64,000 bases of DNA from the NCBI GenBank assembly GCA_032719365.1, contig CM064868.1, positions 11,318,235 through 11,382,234 on the forward strand. Reading direction: 5' to 3'. The first letter of the stretch is position 1. Each line of letters opens with the position of its first letter. The notes beneath the pieces are model-generated. The model had not been told where the DNA came from. It did no database searches and saw only the letters and a program-made list of their open reading frames with translations. This stretch comes from Prinsepia uniflora. Taxonomy: Eukaryota; Streptophyta; Magnoliopsida; Rosales; Rosaceae. Below, in pieces: positions 1 through 11,221 of the stretch. A program made the translations under genes and the position numbers.

Positions 1-6
1 AATGTT

Positions 7-21
7 TGTGTGTGTGTGTGT
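7..21. repeat. (TG)n microsatellite
   Basis: A short uninterrupted TG dinucleotide run at the left edge of the window. No gene is visible around it. Confidence 0.8.
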
Positions 22-69
22 CAGGTGAAGAGAGAAAAAAGTTGAAAAATAGCAAAGAGTGAGGAAAAA

Positions 70-163
70 GAGAGAAAAAGCAAAGGGAGTCAGGAGAGAA
101 AAATCAAAGGAGAAAAAAGAGAAAAAGCAAAGGGAGTCAGGAGAGAAAAATCAAAGGAAAAAA
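70..163. repeat. Purine-rich tandem duplication, 47-bp period
   Basis: Two near-identical copies of a G/A-rich unit containing GCAAAGGGAGTCAGG, starting near 80 and 127. The surrounding 40-240 bp is also almost pure purine on the plus strand. Open frames here are rich in Lys, Arg and Glu on one strand and Phe, Ser and Leu on the other, as expected from composition alone, so I do not call a gene. Confidence 0.75.
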
Positions 164-417
164 AGAGAGAAGAGAAGTCAGCAAAGAGAAGAAGAAAAAA
201 AAGGAGGAAAGAGGAAAAAACGCAGCAGAGGAAGCTGCAGGGAATAAAGAAGAAATTTTCCATCAAGCAGCGGGATCCAAAACCCACGAGGTATAAAATG
301 ATTTTTATGGTGTCTCATATTTTTTTCAAGTGGCACGAATATAAAATTCTTCCCGAAAAAAAGAAGAAGAGAAATATTTATATGTATCAAAAAATAAATT
401 GTATGTTTACATACATG

Positions 418-450
<33 letters not shown>
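418..450. repeat. (AT)n microsatellite
   Basis: An AT dinucleotide run interrupted by single G bases. The flanks are AT-rich and show no coding signal. Confidence 0.8.
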
Positions 451-501
451 TTCGGGAAAGTTAACATGGCAGGTTCAATGTCACAAATATCAAGGGTGAC
501 C

Positions 502-729
502 GTCGATCATGATCGACTGGGAAATTGCGATATTCATGAAAATAAATTTATGAATATCAATGAAGGTGAGCGATCATGATCATTCATAGCAAGAAAGGAG
601 GTGATGTTCATGGACCTCAAAGAAAATAGACGATCATGATCGTCCAAGAAGTCTGAGAGGTAGTAATGATCATGAAGCAGAAAATAATGGGATGTTCAAG
701 AGCATTAAAAGTTTGGTCGATCATGATCG
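502..729 (+). repeat. Cluster of CGATCATGATCG palindromes, possibly a decayed coding repeat
   Basis: The 12-mer palindrome CGATCATGATCG occurs at 505-514 (inside the 16-bp palindrome GTCGATCATGATCGAC, 502-517), at 571-582 with one end changed, at 631-642 (inside a 16-bp palindrome, 629-644) and at 718-729. A shorter ATGATCAT lies at 666-673. Spacing is about 60-90 bp. On the plus strand three of the copies translate as Asp-His-Asp-Arg in a longer context such as VDHDRPRE at the fourth. This could be a decayed protein repeat or a DNA-level repeat. I do not recognise a family. Confidence 0.55.
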
Positions 730-1149
730 GCCGAGAGAATTTGCTCATGAATATCCATTCATACGAAAGGAAACAATTTTGAAATCAAATAAGCATAGAG
801 AAGGTGTCTGCAAGTGTAAAAGAAAAATATTTGAATTGCTAAATGCATGGTGAGGTGAAATGCGGAAGACTGGAGATGTTAATCTTTTCTACGTTCAATT
901 AGCATGAAGAGATGACGAAGCAACCATCAAAACGTTCCCAAGAAAAAAGATGGTTGTGATGCTCACACATCACTTGATAAAAATAGTTCCCATAAAATTA
1001 TTTCTCTTTTTGAGTAGGTGAGGGACAAGAAAAGAACATGGGAGCAGATGTAAGGAATAGCCAAAGATGTTGAAAAGTCAATGGGATGTTTATAATATTC
1101 ATGCATCAATATCACAACTTTTAAATGGGCTACGGGAAAAGAAGGTGAG
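730..1149. other. Unassigned, possibly upstream part of the PMD pseudogene
   Basis: No confident feature. From about 1020 the plus strand has weak resemblance to the region that precedes the PMD domain, but stops interrupt it and I cannot fix a start. Confidence 0.3.
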
Positions 1150-1322
1150 ATGAGTATATCTTTATATGATCTGAAGGTCATTGATGTGTTGCCAATAAGT
1201 TGGGTTCCCTACGAAGAGTTTATTCCACCTAATGTCGGCTTGAAGCAATCAGACTCGTATCCCTCAACTGTTGTACAGCTCTTGAGGATCCATGCTCAGC
1301 TGTGTGACTTCCATGGTTTGAG
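1150..1322 (+). pseudogene. PMD-domain protein, 5' fragment
   Basis: The frame starting MSISLYDLKVIDVLP matches the opening of the plant mobile domain (PMD, also annotated aminotransferase-like), whose members carry a GE-x-SISLWDL-type motif followed by a short LPI segment. The frame runs to 1322, where a solo LTR interrupts it. It resumes in the same frame at 4433 once the LTR and one copy of its 5-bp duplication are discounted. PMD proteins are plant-specific and partly transposon-associated; MAIN and MAIL1 are the studied members. The upstream Met is only the first one visible. Stops before it suggest that the true start is lost or lies in another exon. Confidence 0.65.
1318..1322. repeat. 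Target-site duplication TTGAG (left)
   Basis: Five bases identical to 4428-4432, flanking the solo LTR 1323-4427. Confidence 0.85.
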
Positions 1323-1375
1323 TGACAAGACCCATCCCAATCCCCCCGGGATTAACGCAGGAAGACCTTGCTCCC

Positions 1376-1396
1376 GTCTGACACGAAGTGTCAGAC
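1376..1396 (-). repeat. LTR terminal hairpin
   Basis: Inverted arms GTCTGACAC and GTGTCAGAC around a 3-nt loop, close to the LTR 3' end. The same hairpin is in every family A LTR. Confidence 0.8.
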
Positions 1397-2102
1397 AAAG
1401 GATATTTCTGACCTTTGCCCTCCCGAGTTATTAGAGTACGCCAGGATCCGGAGGAGGTATGTGATATCTCGGTCTCTGCCACAGTCCACATCCGCTGTCA
1501 ACCTGAAGGGCAATCAAAACATTAAAAGCTGTGAGTGGACAAAACAAGAGTTTATAAAAACATTTCCATAAAGACATTTGTACCCTTCACTAAAAAGCAT
1601 GCATGCATCGAAAACCGTTTAACCAAAGAAACCATATGTGGGATTAAGCCCAAAAACACAATGAAGTAGACCATACGGGCCACTGCCCAAATCCATAAGA
1701 AACCAATAAGGGACTCAGCCCAAAACCATAACCATACTGAAACCAAATACACAAGTCACTGCTCAAATACTGTGCACACCTGTGCACACCACATATCACA
1801 TATCATATATCATATATACTTCACACAACCAATCCTGTCATGGTTTCCAAAGCTACGCGCGTGCTACCCGGGTCTTAATCTGAGTCTTCTCAAAGTCAAG
1901 GTCAATGTCCGCAGACTACGGATTCTACCCAAGGTTATAGTAACCATAGCCTTCATGAGAGTAAGGAACCCAACTGGGGGGTGACTCCACTCAGTCGGTG
2001 CTCCGTGACTACTCCGGGGTCCACCCAGGCCAAAGGCCCTCCCTGGAGGAGATAATAGAAGTAAAGGAAGGTATATGAACATATATATACATAACATAAA
2101 TA

Positions 2103-2228
2103 TTCATGCCCGGTCCCCTGAACCGTCATGATCCATAACATCCATTCCATGCCCGGTTCCCATAAACCGTCATGTACCACAATAACATAACAAGGGTTCA
2201 TGCCGGTTTCCATAAACCGTCATGAACC
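2103..2228 (-). repeat. Tandem hairpin array of family A LTR (three units)
   Basis: Repeated units, each pairing a CATGCCGGTT-type arm with an AACCGTCATG-type arm around about six bases. This copy has three units. Other family A LTRs have four or five. Confidence 0.8.
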
Positions 2229-3886
2229 TGGAAATCCATGTAGGGTCCCTGACCCTAAATCATAACCGTAAAGTAATTGGGTCTCATACCCGAACATATG
2301 ACATCAGCTGGGCACCGTGCCCGATATCTAAGGGTCAGTCACGACTCCAATCGTAGTGATGCGTGCAACCATCCATCCAGGACCGCCCTCAATCCTGGTA
2401 TGTCGCCGTGAACGAATCAACCGACGCGACCACCACAAGATCATGGTGCACTCATCACCGATCGATATCCTGAACCGTCAACACTCCGAAGTCGAGCCTC
2501 CTCAGGCTGCCCGACCATGAATCGTGCATCGTGACCTCTCTGGAAGGAACACATCCCAATCCGGAGGCGAACGTCACGTCGTCCGTCGCCGTGCACCAAG
2601 CACCAGCCGCGACCATGACTCAGACCCGAAGGTCATCCATAGCGTCATATGCCCGAGAGCAAACCAAACGGGTCTCATACCCGAGTTTATCCTTTTAGAA
2701 ATCCAAAACCATTTCATTTTGACCATCAAAGAAACACATACCCGTATAGGCACCGTATAAGGCCGAAACCTCGAAATACGTGCCTATACGTAACCATACA
2801 CAAATGCACCCATGGCATCATCAAACATGTATTTAAAACATATAATAAATATATATGCATGTACCAATTTAGAAAACCAAGGTCCACTCACAGACCGTCC
2901 GAGCTGCTGCCTCGATTTACGTGCCATACCGCTCACCCGAGCCAATCACCGTCACCGGGACTACTAAACCTGTCCAATTTGTAATAGAAGGTTACTAACT
3001 ACCTTAAACCTTCTGATGCCCCGAACATTATCGAAACGGTGTCCGATCGACACGAAACTAGTCCCAAAATGTTCGTTACAAGCGGTTGCGCGTCCCCACG
3101 GACCCACCACTCGCCCCCACGCGCCGCTGCAAGCGGTTGCGCGTGAAGCCCACGCGCGGTGCTATAGTCGTCTTCAACCTCTCGACGAACCTGGTTCTCC
3201 TGGTTCGAACCGGTCTGGACCGGCGTGGTCGGTTCACCCTCAAACCGTCCATTTTTCAACCCATTTCAACCCAATCTAATCCTAATACAATCCTAATCTC
3301 CTTTCTAATCATTTTACACGTTAAAAACCCAAAAATAACCCCGAAATCCGCTCCTTCACCGTCGTTAATGGCGGCCAGATTTTCCTCCGCCGTTCACGGC
3401 AATTCCTGGCCATCCTACCCTTCAAAACCAATCCTAAACTTCTCGCTAGGTCCCCAGAAACCCAACCTAGGTATTAGTTTCGATTAAAACCCAATAAAAC
3501 CTAATTTCGAAATTTTAAATATTTTTACCTCACGGTCGACATCCCCCTGCCGTGAACCGCCGCGCCCTCAGTCTCACAATCCTTCCTCTCATTCCTTCAC
3601 GGTTATGTTCAGCTCATAGGGTCATGGTGGTGAGGTGTGTGTTAGAGAGAAAATGAAGAAATGGTGGGTTATGGGGTTTTCGGGTTTGTGAGGAAATGCA
3701 AAGAAATGAAGATGATGATGTTTGATCTGGTGAGAGAAGTGAGGATTAGATGATTAGATGAGTGGCGAGGATTGAGTGTTTAATTGAAATGAATGGCTAG
3801 GATTGAGTGAGAAAAAGATTAATTATATAATAATTATATTAATATTTAATTAAGTGAGATCCACATTTTAGGGGTTTGGACCAATG

Positions 3887-3912
3887 GGATGAGTGACACT
3901 TGTCACTCATCC
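3887..3912. repeat. 26-bp palindrome of family A LTR
   Basis: Perfect 12-bp inverted arms, GGATGAGTGACA and its complement, with a 2-bp spacer. Present in all family A LTRs here. Confidence 0.9.
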
Positions 3913-4427
3913 ATAGGACCCACACAAAATATCTAGCCAATCAGAATTTGTCAAATCATCACCGTCTCGAAGTACGTGCATAGTGAAATCGAACTTCCGT
4001 GACCTATAACTCTCCCGTTCGAAGTCCGATTTCAGCATGCCGCCTGCCTATGGATTCGTATTGTCCCAATCTACATAACAGTCCTCGGCCCTCGGCCATC
4101 GGACCTCCTGGTCAAAAAGTCAATATTTGCCCCTTTTAACCAAAATTACCAAAATGCCCTTAAACTTCCGAACGTTATAACTTCTTCCTCGAATGTCGGA
4201 ATTGAACGTGCCACCTGTCTATGAACTCGTGACGTCACGAACTACGTCACGGTCATTGGTCAACATCCATTTGACCGTCCGAATGAAAATTCAACATTTT
4301 GCCCATTTTAAGTGAAAAACGGTCATTTTACATCGTTCGTCTAATTTCGTCCAACTAATCACCGATTAACCTCACTAATCGTGATTAGTCACTAATATAA
4401 TCCTGGAATTCGGGACGGGTCGTTACA

Positions 4428-4432
4428 TTGAG
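4428..4432. repeat. Target-site duplication TTGAG (right)
   Basis: Second copy of the duplication made when the family A element inserted. Confidence 0.85.
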
Positions 4433-5168
4433 CCATATCTATTGGTCTCACTGGCTCAGACACTTTTACCGCGGTCCACTTTTTTATGATGGTTTTGGGA
4501 CACCGAAAAATTTTTCAAACAAACAACATGAGAACTTTGCGACTTCTAGGAGGATGGTTTTACAAGTTTCTGATGAAGGGGCTCTAGTTGCCTACTTAGC
4601 TTTTTGGCTTAGCAGATTTGTGCTTCCATCTATCAGCTATAGGATCATACCAGAATGTTTTTATATAGCCAGCTTGATGGCCCAGGGTATTAAAGTTTAT
4701 GTGGCACCCGTGACTTTGGGATATATTTATCACGGATTAGGCGTCATTGCCATCAACCCGAAAGGACCTGGCTCGTCAGGTACCTCTTTCCCCATTCATT
4801 ATGTGATCGGCTGGTTGGGACAGTATTTCCCTTCTTGATATAAGTCCTGGGTTGATAGTGAATTTCCCGAGAATTATCCTCTTTTGAAGCGCTATGCCGG
4901 TGTAGAACCCAACTTATTTAACATTACTGAGGCTCAAACCCTCTTCCATGTATCCCAATCTGTTGTTTATCGACCCCACGCCTTTATTGAAGAGACTGGT
5001 CGCTTCCTAGTAGATGATGGGAAATTAACAAGTGAGCAATTTGACTTATTAGTGTGCTTGCGTTCCTCATTACTACCTGTATGAGTTGGAAAAAATCTTA
5101 GGTTGGAGCCGTATTATCCGAATAGATTTGCTAGACAATTTGGTTTAGACCAGGGAGTTCCTTCAAAT
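4428..5168 (+). pseudogene. PMD-domain protein, 3' fragment
   Basis: The frame continues the PMD domain broken at 1322. Recognisable PMD blocks are visible: a W-x-x-W-L-x-x-F-Y-x-G-P segment near 4440, FWLSRFVLP near 4605, ASLMAQGIKV near 4675, YHGLG near 4728 and SFPIHYVIGWL near 4785. An in-frame TGA at 4836-4838 and a TGA at 5082-5084 interrupt it, and the same frame resumes after each. The last recognisable stretch (LEPYYPNRFARQFG) is near 5105-5145. The match ends where CACTA transposase sequence begins on the other strand, so the 3' end is lost. Two stops and one 3.1 kb insertion make function unlikely. Confidence 0.7.
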
Positions 5169-5184
5169 GAGCTTGACTCCAATA

Positions 5185-5733
5185 GTAAACAAAATCGTCA
5201 TTTTCCGTTTCTCCACCATCTTCACAATGCCAGTCCTCCAAGTCCCAAATGTTTCTATGTTTCACTGTCTTAACTACTTTCCAACTAGCACCAGCTTTTG
5301 GATCATCAACGTAGAAGACTTGTTTCGTTGTACTAGCGATAATGTATGGATCACTCTCAAACCACCGAATGTTTATGTTGACAGAGGTAGATAAATGATC
5401 TTTGATGATCCTGCTCGAGATACTTGGGTTCGTATCAAACCAATGACACTTGAACAAGACTACAATCTTACGGTCCGCATAAAATACCTTCACGACACTT
5501 AATAATTTACCGTAAAACCCCGTATCAGCATTTAATTTAGCCTTTGGAACGAATACCCCACTATTTTTGGTAGAAAACTTGTCATCACGCTCTGCGCACA
5601 CGAACTTAACTCCGTTGACGTAATAACCAGCGTATGTTTCTCCTCGAAATAGGCCAATTGCAAGCTGCATCAATTCCTTGCAGAACTTGGGCGAGTTGTC
5701 ATCTTTCAACTGTGACATCTGAAAGGAAAACAC
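5185..5733 (-). pseudogene. CACTA transposase, DUF4216 domain
   Basis: An open stretch with the DUF4216 signature: YYVNGVKFVC, then GVFVPK, FYGKLLSVVKVFY, VVLFKCHWFD, and an FVYYWSQ end. This is the C-terminal module of CACTA TNP2-type transposases. Frame shifts or stops separate it from the upstream modules. The frame runs on past 5185 into sequence that belongs to the neighbouring PMD fragment. Confidence 0.8.
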
Positions 5734-5749
5734 ACACTGTTACACTATT

Positions 5750-6230
5750 TCACTTAAAAGTAATTTGATACAATATTTGAATTACATGTTTGGAAAACCA
5801 AAGTGGATACAATTGTTTGTCTGTTTCCTCCCAATCAGACGGATATTGGGCCCTCATCAATGCCTCGTGCTCTTCGTGGAAAGGCCAGACTTCGTAACAA
5901 TTGTTCAATATGAACCAATGCGCGACTTCCATGTCGCTATCAGTAAAAGGCTCTGAGATTGGACCAGTTTTGAATGGTTTTGTAGGTTGGGAAAACACTG
6001 ATAGGGACTCTAGATGTTGACCACCATCGTCATTTTGCGGCGCCCTATTGAAAGAAGTTTCAACAGTTCAAAGGTACATTGCGCAAAATGTAAGTGACTC
6101 TTTTGCAATGTATGCCTCCGCTATAGAGCCTTAAGGACGTGTATTGTTGTGGACGTACCGCTTGTAGGCACCTAACATTCTGCAACGACATAAACAAAGT
6201 GATTCAAATATAAATAGTTTATTAAGAACA
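5750..6230 (-). pseudogene. CACTA transposase, linker between DUF4218 and DUF4216
   Basis: Minus-strand reading gives an AYKRYVHN-type segment near 6160, then SIAEAYIAKESLTFCAMYL near 6100, and FTDSDMEVAHWFILNNCYEV in 5880-5950. These resemble the TNP2 linker in CACTA transposases. Stops occur near 6130 and 6070. Confidence 0.65.
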
Positions 6231-6233
6231 TAG

Positions 6234-6600
6234 TCACAGTATTAGGAATAGTTTATACCTTTCGATTGGGTACATCCAACGAAATTGAACTGGGCCAGCT
6301 AGGATTGCCACGTCTGGAAGATGTATTAGTAGGTGAACCATTACATCAAAAAATGCTCGTGGAAATATTTGCTCAAGTCGACACATAATATAGACAATGT
6401 CTTCTTTAATTGCTTCGAGGTCCACCTTCGCTAGTGACTTGGCACAGAGTATCTGGAAAAATTGAGACAAATAAACTACCATCTCAAAAACTTTAGGCTG
6501 CAAATAAGGCCGAATTCCAATAGGAATGAGTCGTTGTAATAAAACATGATAATCGTGACTTTTCATGCCAGATAGGGTGTTGCCATCAGTGCTAATATTT
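6234..6600 (-). pseudogene. CACTA transposase, DUF4218 domain
   Basis: Reads MKSHDYHVLLQRLIPIGIRP, then a QFFQILCAKSL segment, IVYIMCRLEQIFPRAFFDVM, VHLLIHLPDVA and FRWMYPIERY. This order is diagnostic of DUF4218, which follows TNP2 in CACTA transposases. No stop falls in the conserved part. Confidence 0.85.
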
Positions 6601-6899
6601 CGGGAGATGTTTCATGCATAAATATCGAGAAATTTCACACTTTTCAACCACTTAAGAAATTTTTTTCTTATTTTCTGGCGTAAATGTATAACCTGGATGA
6701 GCTATGTTGTATTTGCCATGCACAAATTTTGGCCACAAATGTGGGCGAATGCCCATCTCTTGCATACCCAAACGAGTTTTTTTGGTGTCTTTTGACTTCC
6801 CCTCAATAGGTAAAATTGTTCCGACAAGACTCTCGGTAACATTCTTCTCAATATGTATAGGATCCGCGATGTGCTTGATTTTCAGTTTCGACCAATACG

Positions 6900-8262
6900 G
6901 AAATTAAAAATATTATTTTTTCGTCCAGTTTTCTTGTTCGGTAGGTTTTGGGCCTTTTGTGATGAATTTGGGAATACGGTTTAAGATGTCCAGTATCTTT
7001 TCATCGAACCTCTCTCTTGGTCATGCCTATAACTCAGTTTTACCATCAAATGAGTCAGACTGCATACGCCATTGATGATCCCAGAGTAAAAATTGTCTCG
7101 GGCCCAGATAACATACCTTTGATGTCTGCCAAAAGGATGTTATGTCTGGTCCGCATGTCGGACAAGCAAGCTAACTCTTAGTGCTCCATCCCACGAGCAT
7201 CCCGTAAGTAGGAAAATCATTAATTGTCCACATTACAGCCGCGTGTAGCGTAAACATTTCCCCACTAAACTTGTCATAGGTTCGAACACCATTTTCCCAT
7301 AAATCCACACTCTCATCAATCAACGGCCGCAAATAAACGTCGGTTGAATTACTCGGTGATTTGGGCCCCGGTATTAACGTACTAAGAATTGTGAATTCTT
7401 TCTTAATGCATCTCCAAGGTGGCAAGTTATACGGAACTAAAACTACCGGCCAAGTGCTATAGGGCCTTGTAAAACTTCCAAAAGGATTAAAACCGTTAGT
7501 AGCAAGTCCTAATCTGACAGTTCTTAGCTCAGATGCAAAATCAGGATACATCTTATCAAATTCCTTCCACGCATCTCCGTCGGCCGGATTCCTTAGTGAA
7601 TCGTCATCAGTGCGTTCATCTTTATGCCACATCATATCACGAGATGTGTGAGCAGACATGAAGAATCTTTGTAATCTTGGTTTCAGTGGAAAATAGCGCA
7701 ACACCTTATTCGGAATCTGATTCGTTCGAAACCTAGGCTAATTGCACACATGACATTTGTCTAGATACTCGAATTCACCGTAAAACAATGCACAGTTGTT
7801 CGTACATGCGTAAATCTTCACATACCCTAAACCAAAATCCTTCAAAAGCTTTTTCAAGATATAATGATCTTTACGGCGAGTGTTATCTTCAGGGAGCATT
7901 CGGGTGATGATGTCCATCCTGTCATCAAAATTCTTATTCATTTGATTATACTCAACTTTCATGTGCATCAATTCCACAACTGCCCCTCGAACCAAAAAAG
8001 ATTTATAACTAGGGTATAATTCGCACCGAGCTTCCTTCAATAACCTTTCGTAATGGAGATCTGACTTTTCGGGTTGAGACCTAGGGGCATCCTCATACAT
8101 ATCATCATATGCAGGGGGGAAAATATCGGTTAATATCTAAACAAATTGATCATTATCACCCAGATTATCTGAATCATTACCATCTCGAGGGTTCCCGTGA
8201 ACTGAAGATGTCGATGTAGTAAAATTCGGTTCCCCATGATAAATCCAATTAGTGTAGTTAAG
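6900..8262 (-). pseudogene. CACTA TNP2 transposase (Transposase_21), interrupted
   Basis: Catalytic-region homologue. The N-terminal part (7738-8262) has HGEPNF, the acidic segment, IFPPAYDDMYED, LMHMKVEYN and YVKIYACTNNCALFYGEF. The core (7171-7704) has LRYFPLKPRLQRFFMS, the PADGDAWKEFD block, LGLATNGFNPFG, VLVPYNLPPW, PGPKSP and a YGMLVGWSTKS end. It continues in frame past the stop at about 7171 with LACPTCGPD. In-frame stops are a TAG at about 8140, a TAG after the CHVCN segment at about 7738, and a TAG near 7171. The reading frame is otherwise preserved. The protein would excise and reinsert CACTA elements, but this copy is inactive. Confidence 0.88.
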
Positions 8263-11021
8263 TGATAGGACCCACCCCGATTATCAATAACAGGGATGAA
8301 CCCTGCTCCCGTCTAACAATCACACTTAAAGTACTAAAATAACCTCAAGTAACCATAAGTTTAACTATCAGACCAGGGATAAAATATAGCACAACAGTAA
8401 CACAGAGCATAGTATAATACAAAACAGGCACAAAAGTCCTACTAGGCTAATCACGCAACGGAAAATGCCCTAAAGCTCTATGCCTCTGCCCTGCCTCAAC
8501 GTTCACCCCGACGAGTTCACCACGACCTGGAGGGTAGTTTAAAACCAGCAAAACGTGAGTGGACCAAAATAAAAAACAAACGTTTGCAAATAATATATGA
8601 AACAAAACTGGATTTTCCCTCCGTTTAAAAGAAAACATGCATGCCCAACTAAGTATCGGAAAACAGAAATATAAAAAAATATAATCATCGTTCTGAAATA
8701 TGATACAAAAAAAAAACAGGATATATCAATGTCAATATCCGATCAAACCTGCTGGGTCTATCCGAGTCTTTAAACTCAATCTAGGCCTCAAATGTAATCT
8801 GAGTCTTTAAACTCCCGAGTCTTTAAACTCAACAAGCCTACGGGGGTAATATCGTAATATCCGAGTCTTTAAACTCATGAGTCTTTAAACTCAATTCTGG
8901 CCCGACCCCATCAATCATAATCCGGGTCTTTAAACCCAATAACCAAATCCAAAATATCCAATCTAAACCATTTGAAAATCATTTCTAAGTCCATATCCAA
9001 ATCCGAATCCGAAACCACCGGTCCGAAGCCATTCTAGCATCCAGAACTGTCATTCCGAACCCAAATCCGGAAATCCCTTTTTCAACTTTAAAACCAAATT
9101 TCGTTTTCCGAAATCCGATTCTAAACCGAAAACCTTGTTTGTCAAAACATGTTTCAAAACCCCTATATCATCATATAAAATCTGTAACAAAAAGCATGGC
9201 ATGAAAATCATAAATAGAACATGTCTCGTAAAACGTGCTAAAACCCGTAAACGCCTTGAAAAACGTGAAAAAGGTAAAACATATATAGTATAAGCAATGA
9301 TCATGAAAACATGCTTAAAAACATAAAACACGTAGATAAAAACAATTAGGCATGCTCGTTGAAAGTGAAAGAGTCCACTCACAAGGTCGTACTCGTCAAT
9401 CGCGCTCCGTGCACTCCTCAACCGTCTCAGGAGTGTCCCGTCCCATCAAATATCACAAAATCAGGTCACAATCACTTCATTAAGGCTTATCCTAAGTTCA
9501 CCAATTTTTCGGGATTTTAAACGTAATTTAAACGATAACCCTAAACCTTCAAATCCTCGAACAAACCCGACCCGATGTCTGAACGACACGAAACTTGTCC
9601 TAAAATGTTCGTTACATCGATTAGAGAAAAAACCATGTTGACCACTTCCCCAGACTCTGCCCCACGCGCCCTCACGCGCCGCCCAAAGGGGCTGCGTGTA
9701 GGCTTCACGCGCCTGCTACAAGGTCATCTTCAACTTCTGTCCAACCGGTTCAGACCGGGCTGGCCGAACCAAACCGGCGTGACCGGTTCTCACTCAATAC
9801 CAGTCCAATTCCACTCCAATCAATCCCATTAGCTTCGTCTTGTTCTGGGTAGTTGATTCCACTAATCAATTTGTGAAACTAAGTCCCTAATCTCCTCGTC
9901 CAAGCTTCGAAGAAAACTCAGAAAATCTGAGTTTCTGTCTCCGGCCACCCACGGCCACCGTGAAGCTCCAGGTTAATTCCTAAGGTCAAACTCAACTCCC
10001 TAGAACTAATAGGGACCTTAGAACACTTTGACAATCACCCAAACCTCACGACTTTCGATTTTAAGAAAACTGGAAAAACAGGGGACAAAGCATACTTACC
10101 CCTGCTTCGGTCTCCGCGTGCTCGCCGCCGTGCCCCACTGAGTCCACACGACTCCTCTCGAGTCCCTAAACACCACCACGTCTCCAATTTGGATGGGTTG
10201 TTCGTCTGAGGTGCACAACCGTGCACGGTGTCCCTGCCCTGTTCTCTGGTTTCTGGTCACGGCACAACACACACAGCCACCGTCCAACTTCCTCTGAAGC
10301 ACGAACACTCACTCACCAACCCTTCCTGATCAACCACTCAAACCCCAAGCCTTCACCCACTGAGAATCGATCAGAAAACCTCACCGTCTCAACTCTCTGT
10401 TTTCTGCTTCCAAGAACAATTGCACGGTTCAAAAGTGTGCAATTTGTAGACGTGCACACGTTAACTCTCCTAGAAACCTCTAGGTCTCCCCACGTGTCCA
10501 ACTCTCCCTGGAAAACAACTAAAATATCCAATCACAATATCCCATATGGCCTTATCTGATTGGCCCAATTGTGAAAAGACCAAAATGCCCCTAAATCCAA
10601 AATTACCATTTTGCCCTTCAACTTCCTAGACCCATAACTTAATCGTCCGACGTCCGATGACAACGTGCCGCCTGTCGTTGTACTCAGGACGTCGAGACCT
10701 ATCTAACGGTCCTCGGTCTACGTGAAAACCAAGAGTCTATCAATAAGTCAACAATTTCCCTGTACTTAACCAAAATTACGGTAACGCCCTTAACCTTCAG
10801 AACACCATAACTTTTTCTCCGATTGTCCAAATCGGACGTGCCACCTGTCTACGGACTCATGACGTCCCGAACTACGTCACGGTCAACGGTCAATGCTCGT
10901 TCAACATACAAATTAAAAAGTCAACTTTTGGGCACACTATTCACAAGGGAAAAATCGTCATTTTATACAAATAGTTTCCAAAATTACATTTTTACCCTTC
11001 CTGAATGTACGGGTTGTTACA
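8263..11021 (-). mobile_element. Solo LTR, family C
   Basis: A 2759-bp LTR. On the plus strand it runs from TGATAGGACCC to GGGTTGTTACA. It sits inside the CACTA1 transposase, between the transposase-associated domain and TNP2. The flanking 5-mers are TTAAG (8258-8262) and TTATG (11022-11026), a duplication with one substitution. CACTA2 preserves the empty site near 13615-13630. No internal region or second LTR is present. It shares the duplicated 5' block (10640-10710 and 10819-10890) and the GCGCGTG-type block (about 9660-9715) with families A and B. Confidence 0.88.
8764..8937. repeat. Array of GAGTCTTTAAACTC in family C LTR
   Basis: The 14-mer occurs at 8764, 8801, 8817, 8863 and 8879. 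A sixth copy at 8924 reads GGGTCTTTAAACCC, with both arms changed together. Each copy has a TTTAAA core and inverted outer arms. Confidence 0.88.
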
Positions 11022-11221
11022 TTATGTATGATCCCGTTCCACCCTAGATGCAAATGAACATCACTCAGCGACATCCAACAACAGTTGTTACATTTACGAC
11101 ACCGACATAATATGCGTCTTGCATTACTACAGTGAGTACGTGCAAAAGCAATGAAGCTGTCAGTCCCATCCAAATACTGATCAGAAGATCTATCCAACAT
11201 TTGCATCTAGCCTCTGTCCAT
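11022..11221 (-). pseudogene. CACTA transposase-associated domain (N-terminus)
   Basis: The minus strand reads from ATG at 11221 as MDRG, a TAG stop, then MQMLDRSSDQYLDGTDSFIA and a CRCRKCNNCCW metal-binding-like stretch, ending HNV against the LTR. The C-x-C-x-x-C pattern after a FI-x-FA segment is typical of the transposase-associated domain that opens CACTA transposases. The TAG where Trp is expected is also present in CACTA2. Confidence 0.75.

Larger units (their letters stand above)
1323..4427 (-). mobile_element. Solo LTR, family A (copy A4)
   Basis: A 3105-bp LTR in minus orientation. On the plus strand it begins TGACAAGACCC and ends GGGTCGTTACA, so read in its own direction it runs TGTAACGACCCG to TGTCA. 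Both ends match the LTRs of elements A1, A2 and A3. A perfect 5-bp target duplication TTGAG flanks it. There is no primer site, internal region or second LTR, so it is a solo LTR left by LTR-LTR recombination. It holds the family hallmarks: a terminal hairpin (1376-1396), a hairpin tandem array (2103-2228) and the long palindrome (3887-3912). Confidence 0.92.

Noticed and set aside
59..247. Lys/Arg/Glu-rich 62-codon frame as a gene
   Set aside because: Produced by purine-rich low-complexity DNA containing a 47-bp duplication. The opposite strand is equally open.
3086..3487. 133-codon frame in A4
   Set aside because: It overlaps LTR modules present in several orientations across families, including the GCGCGTG block. 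No protein family recognised.
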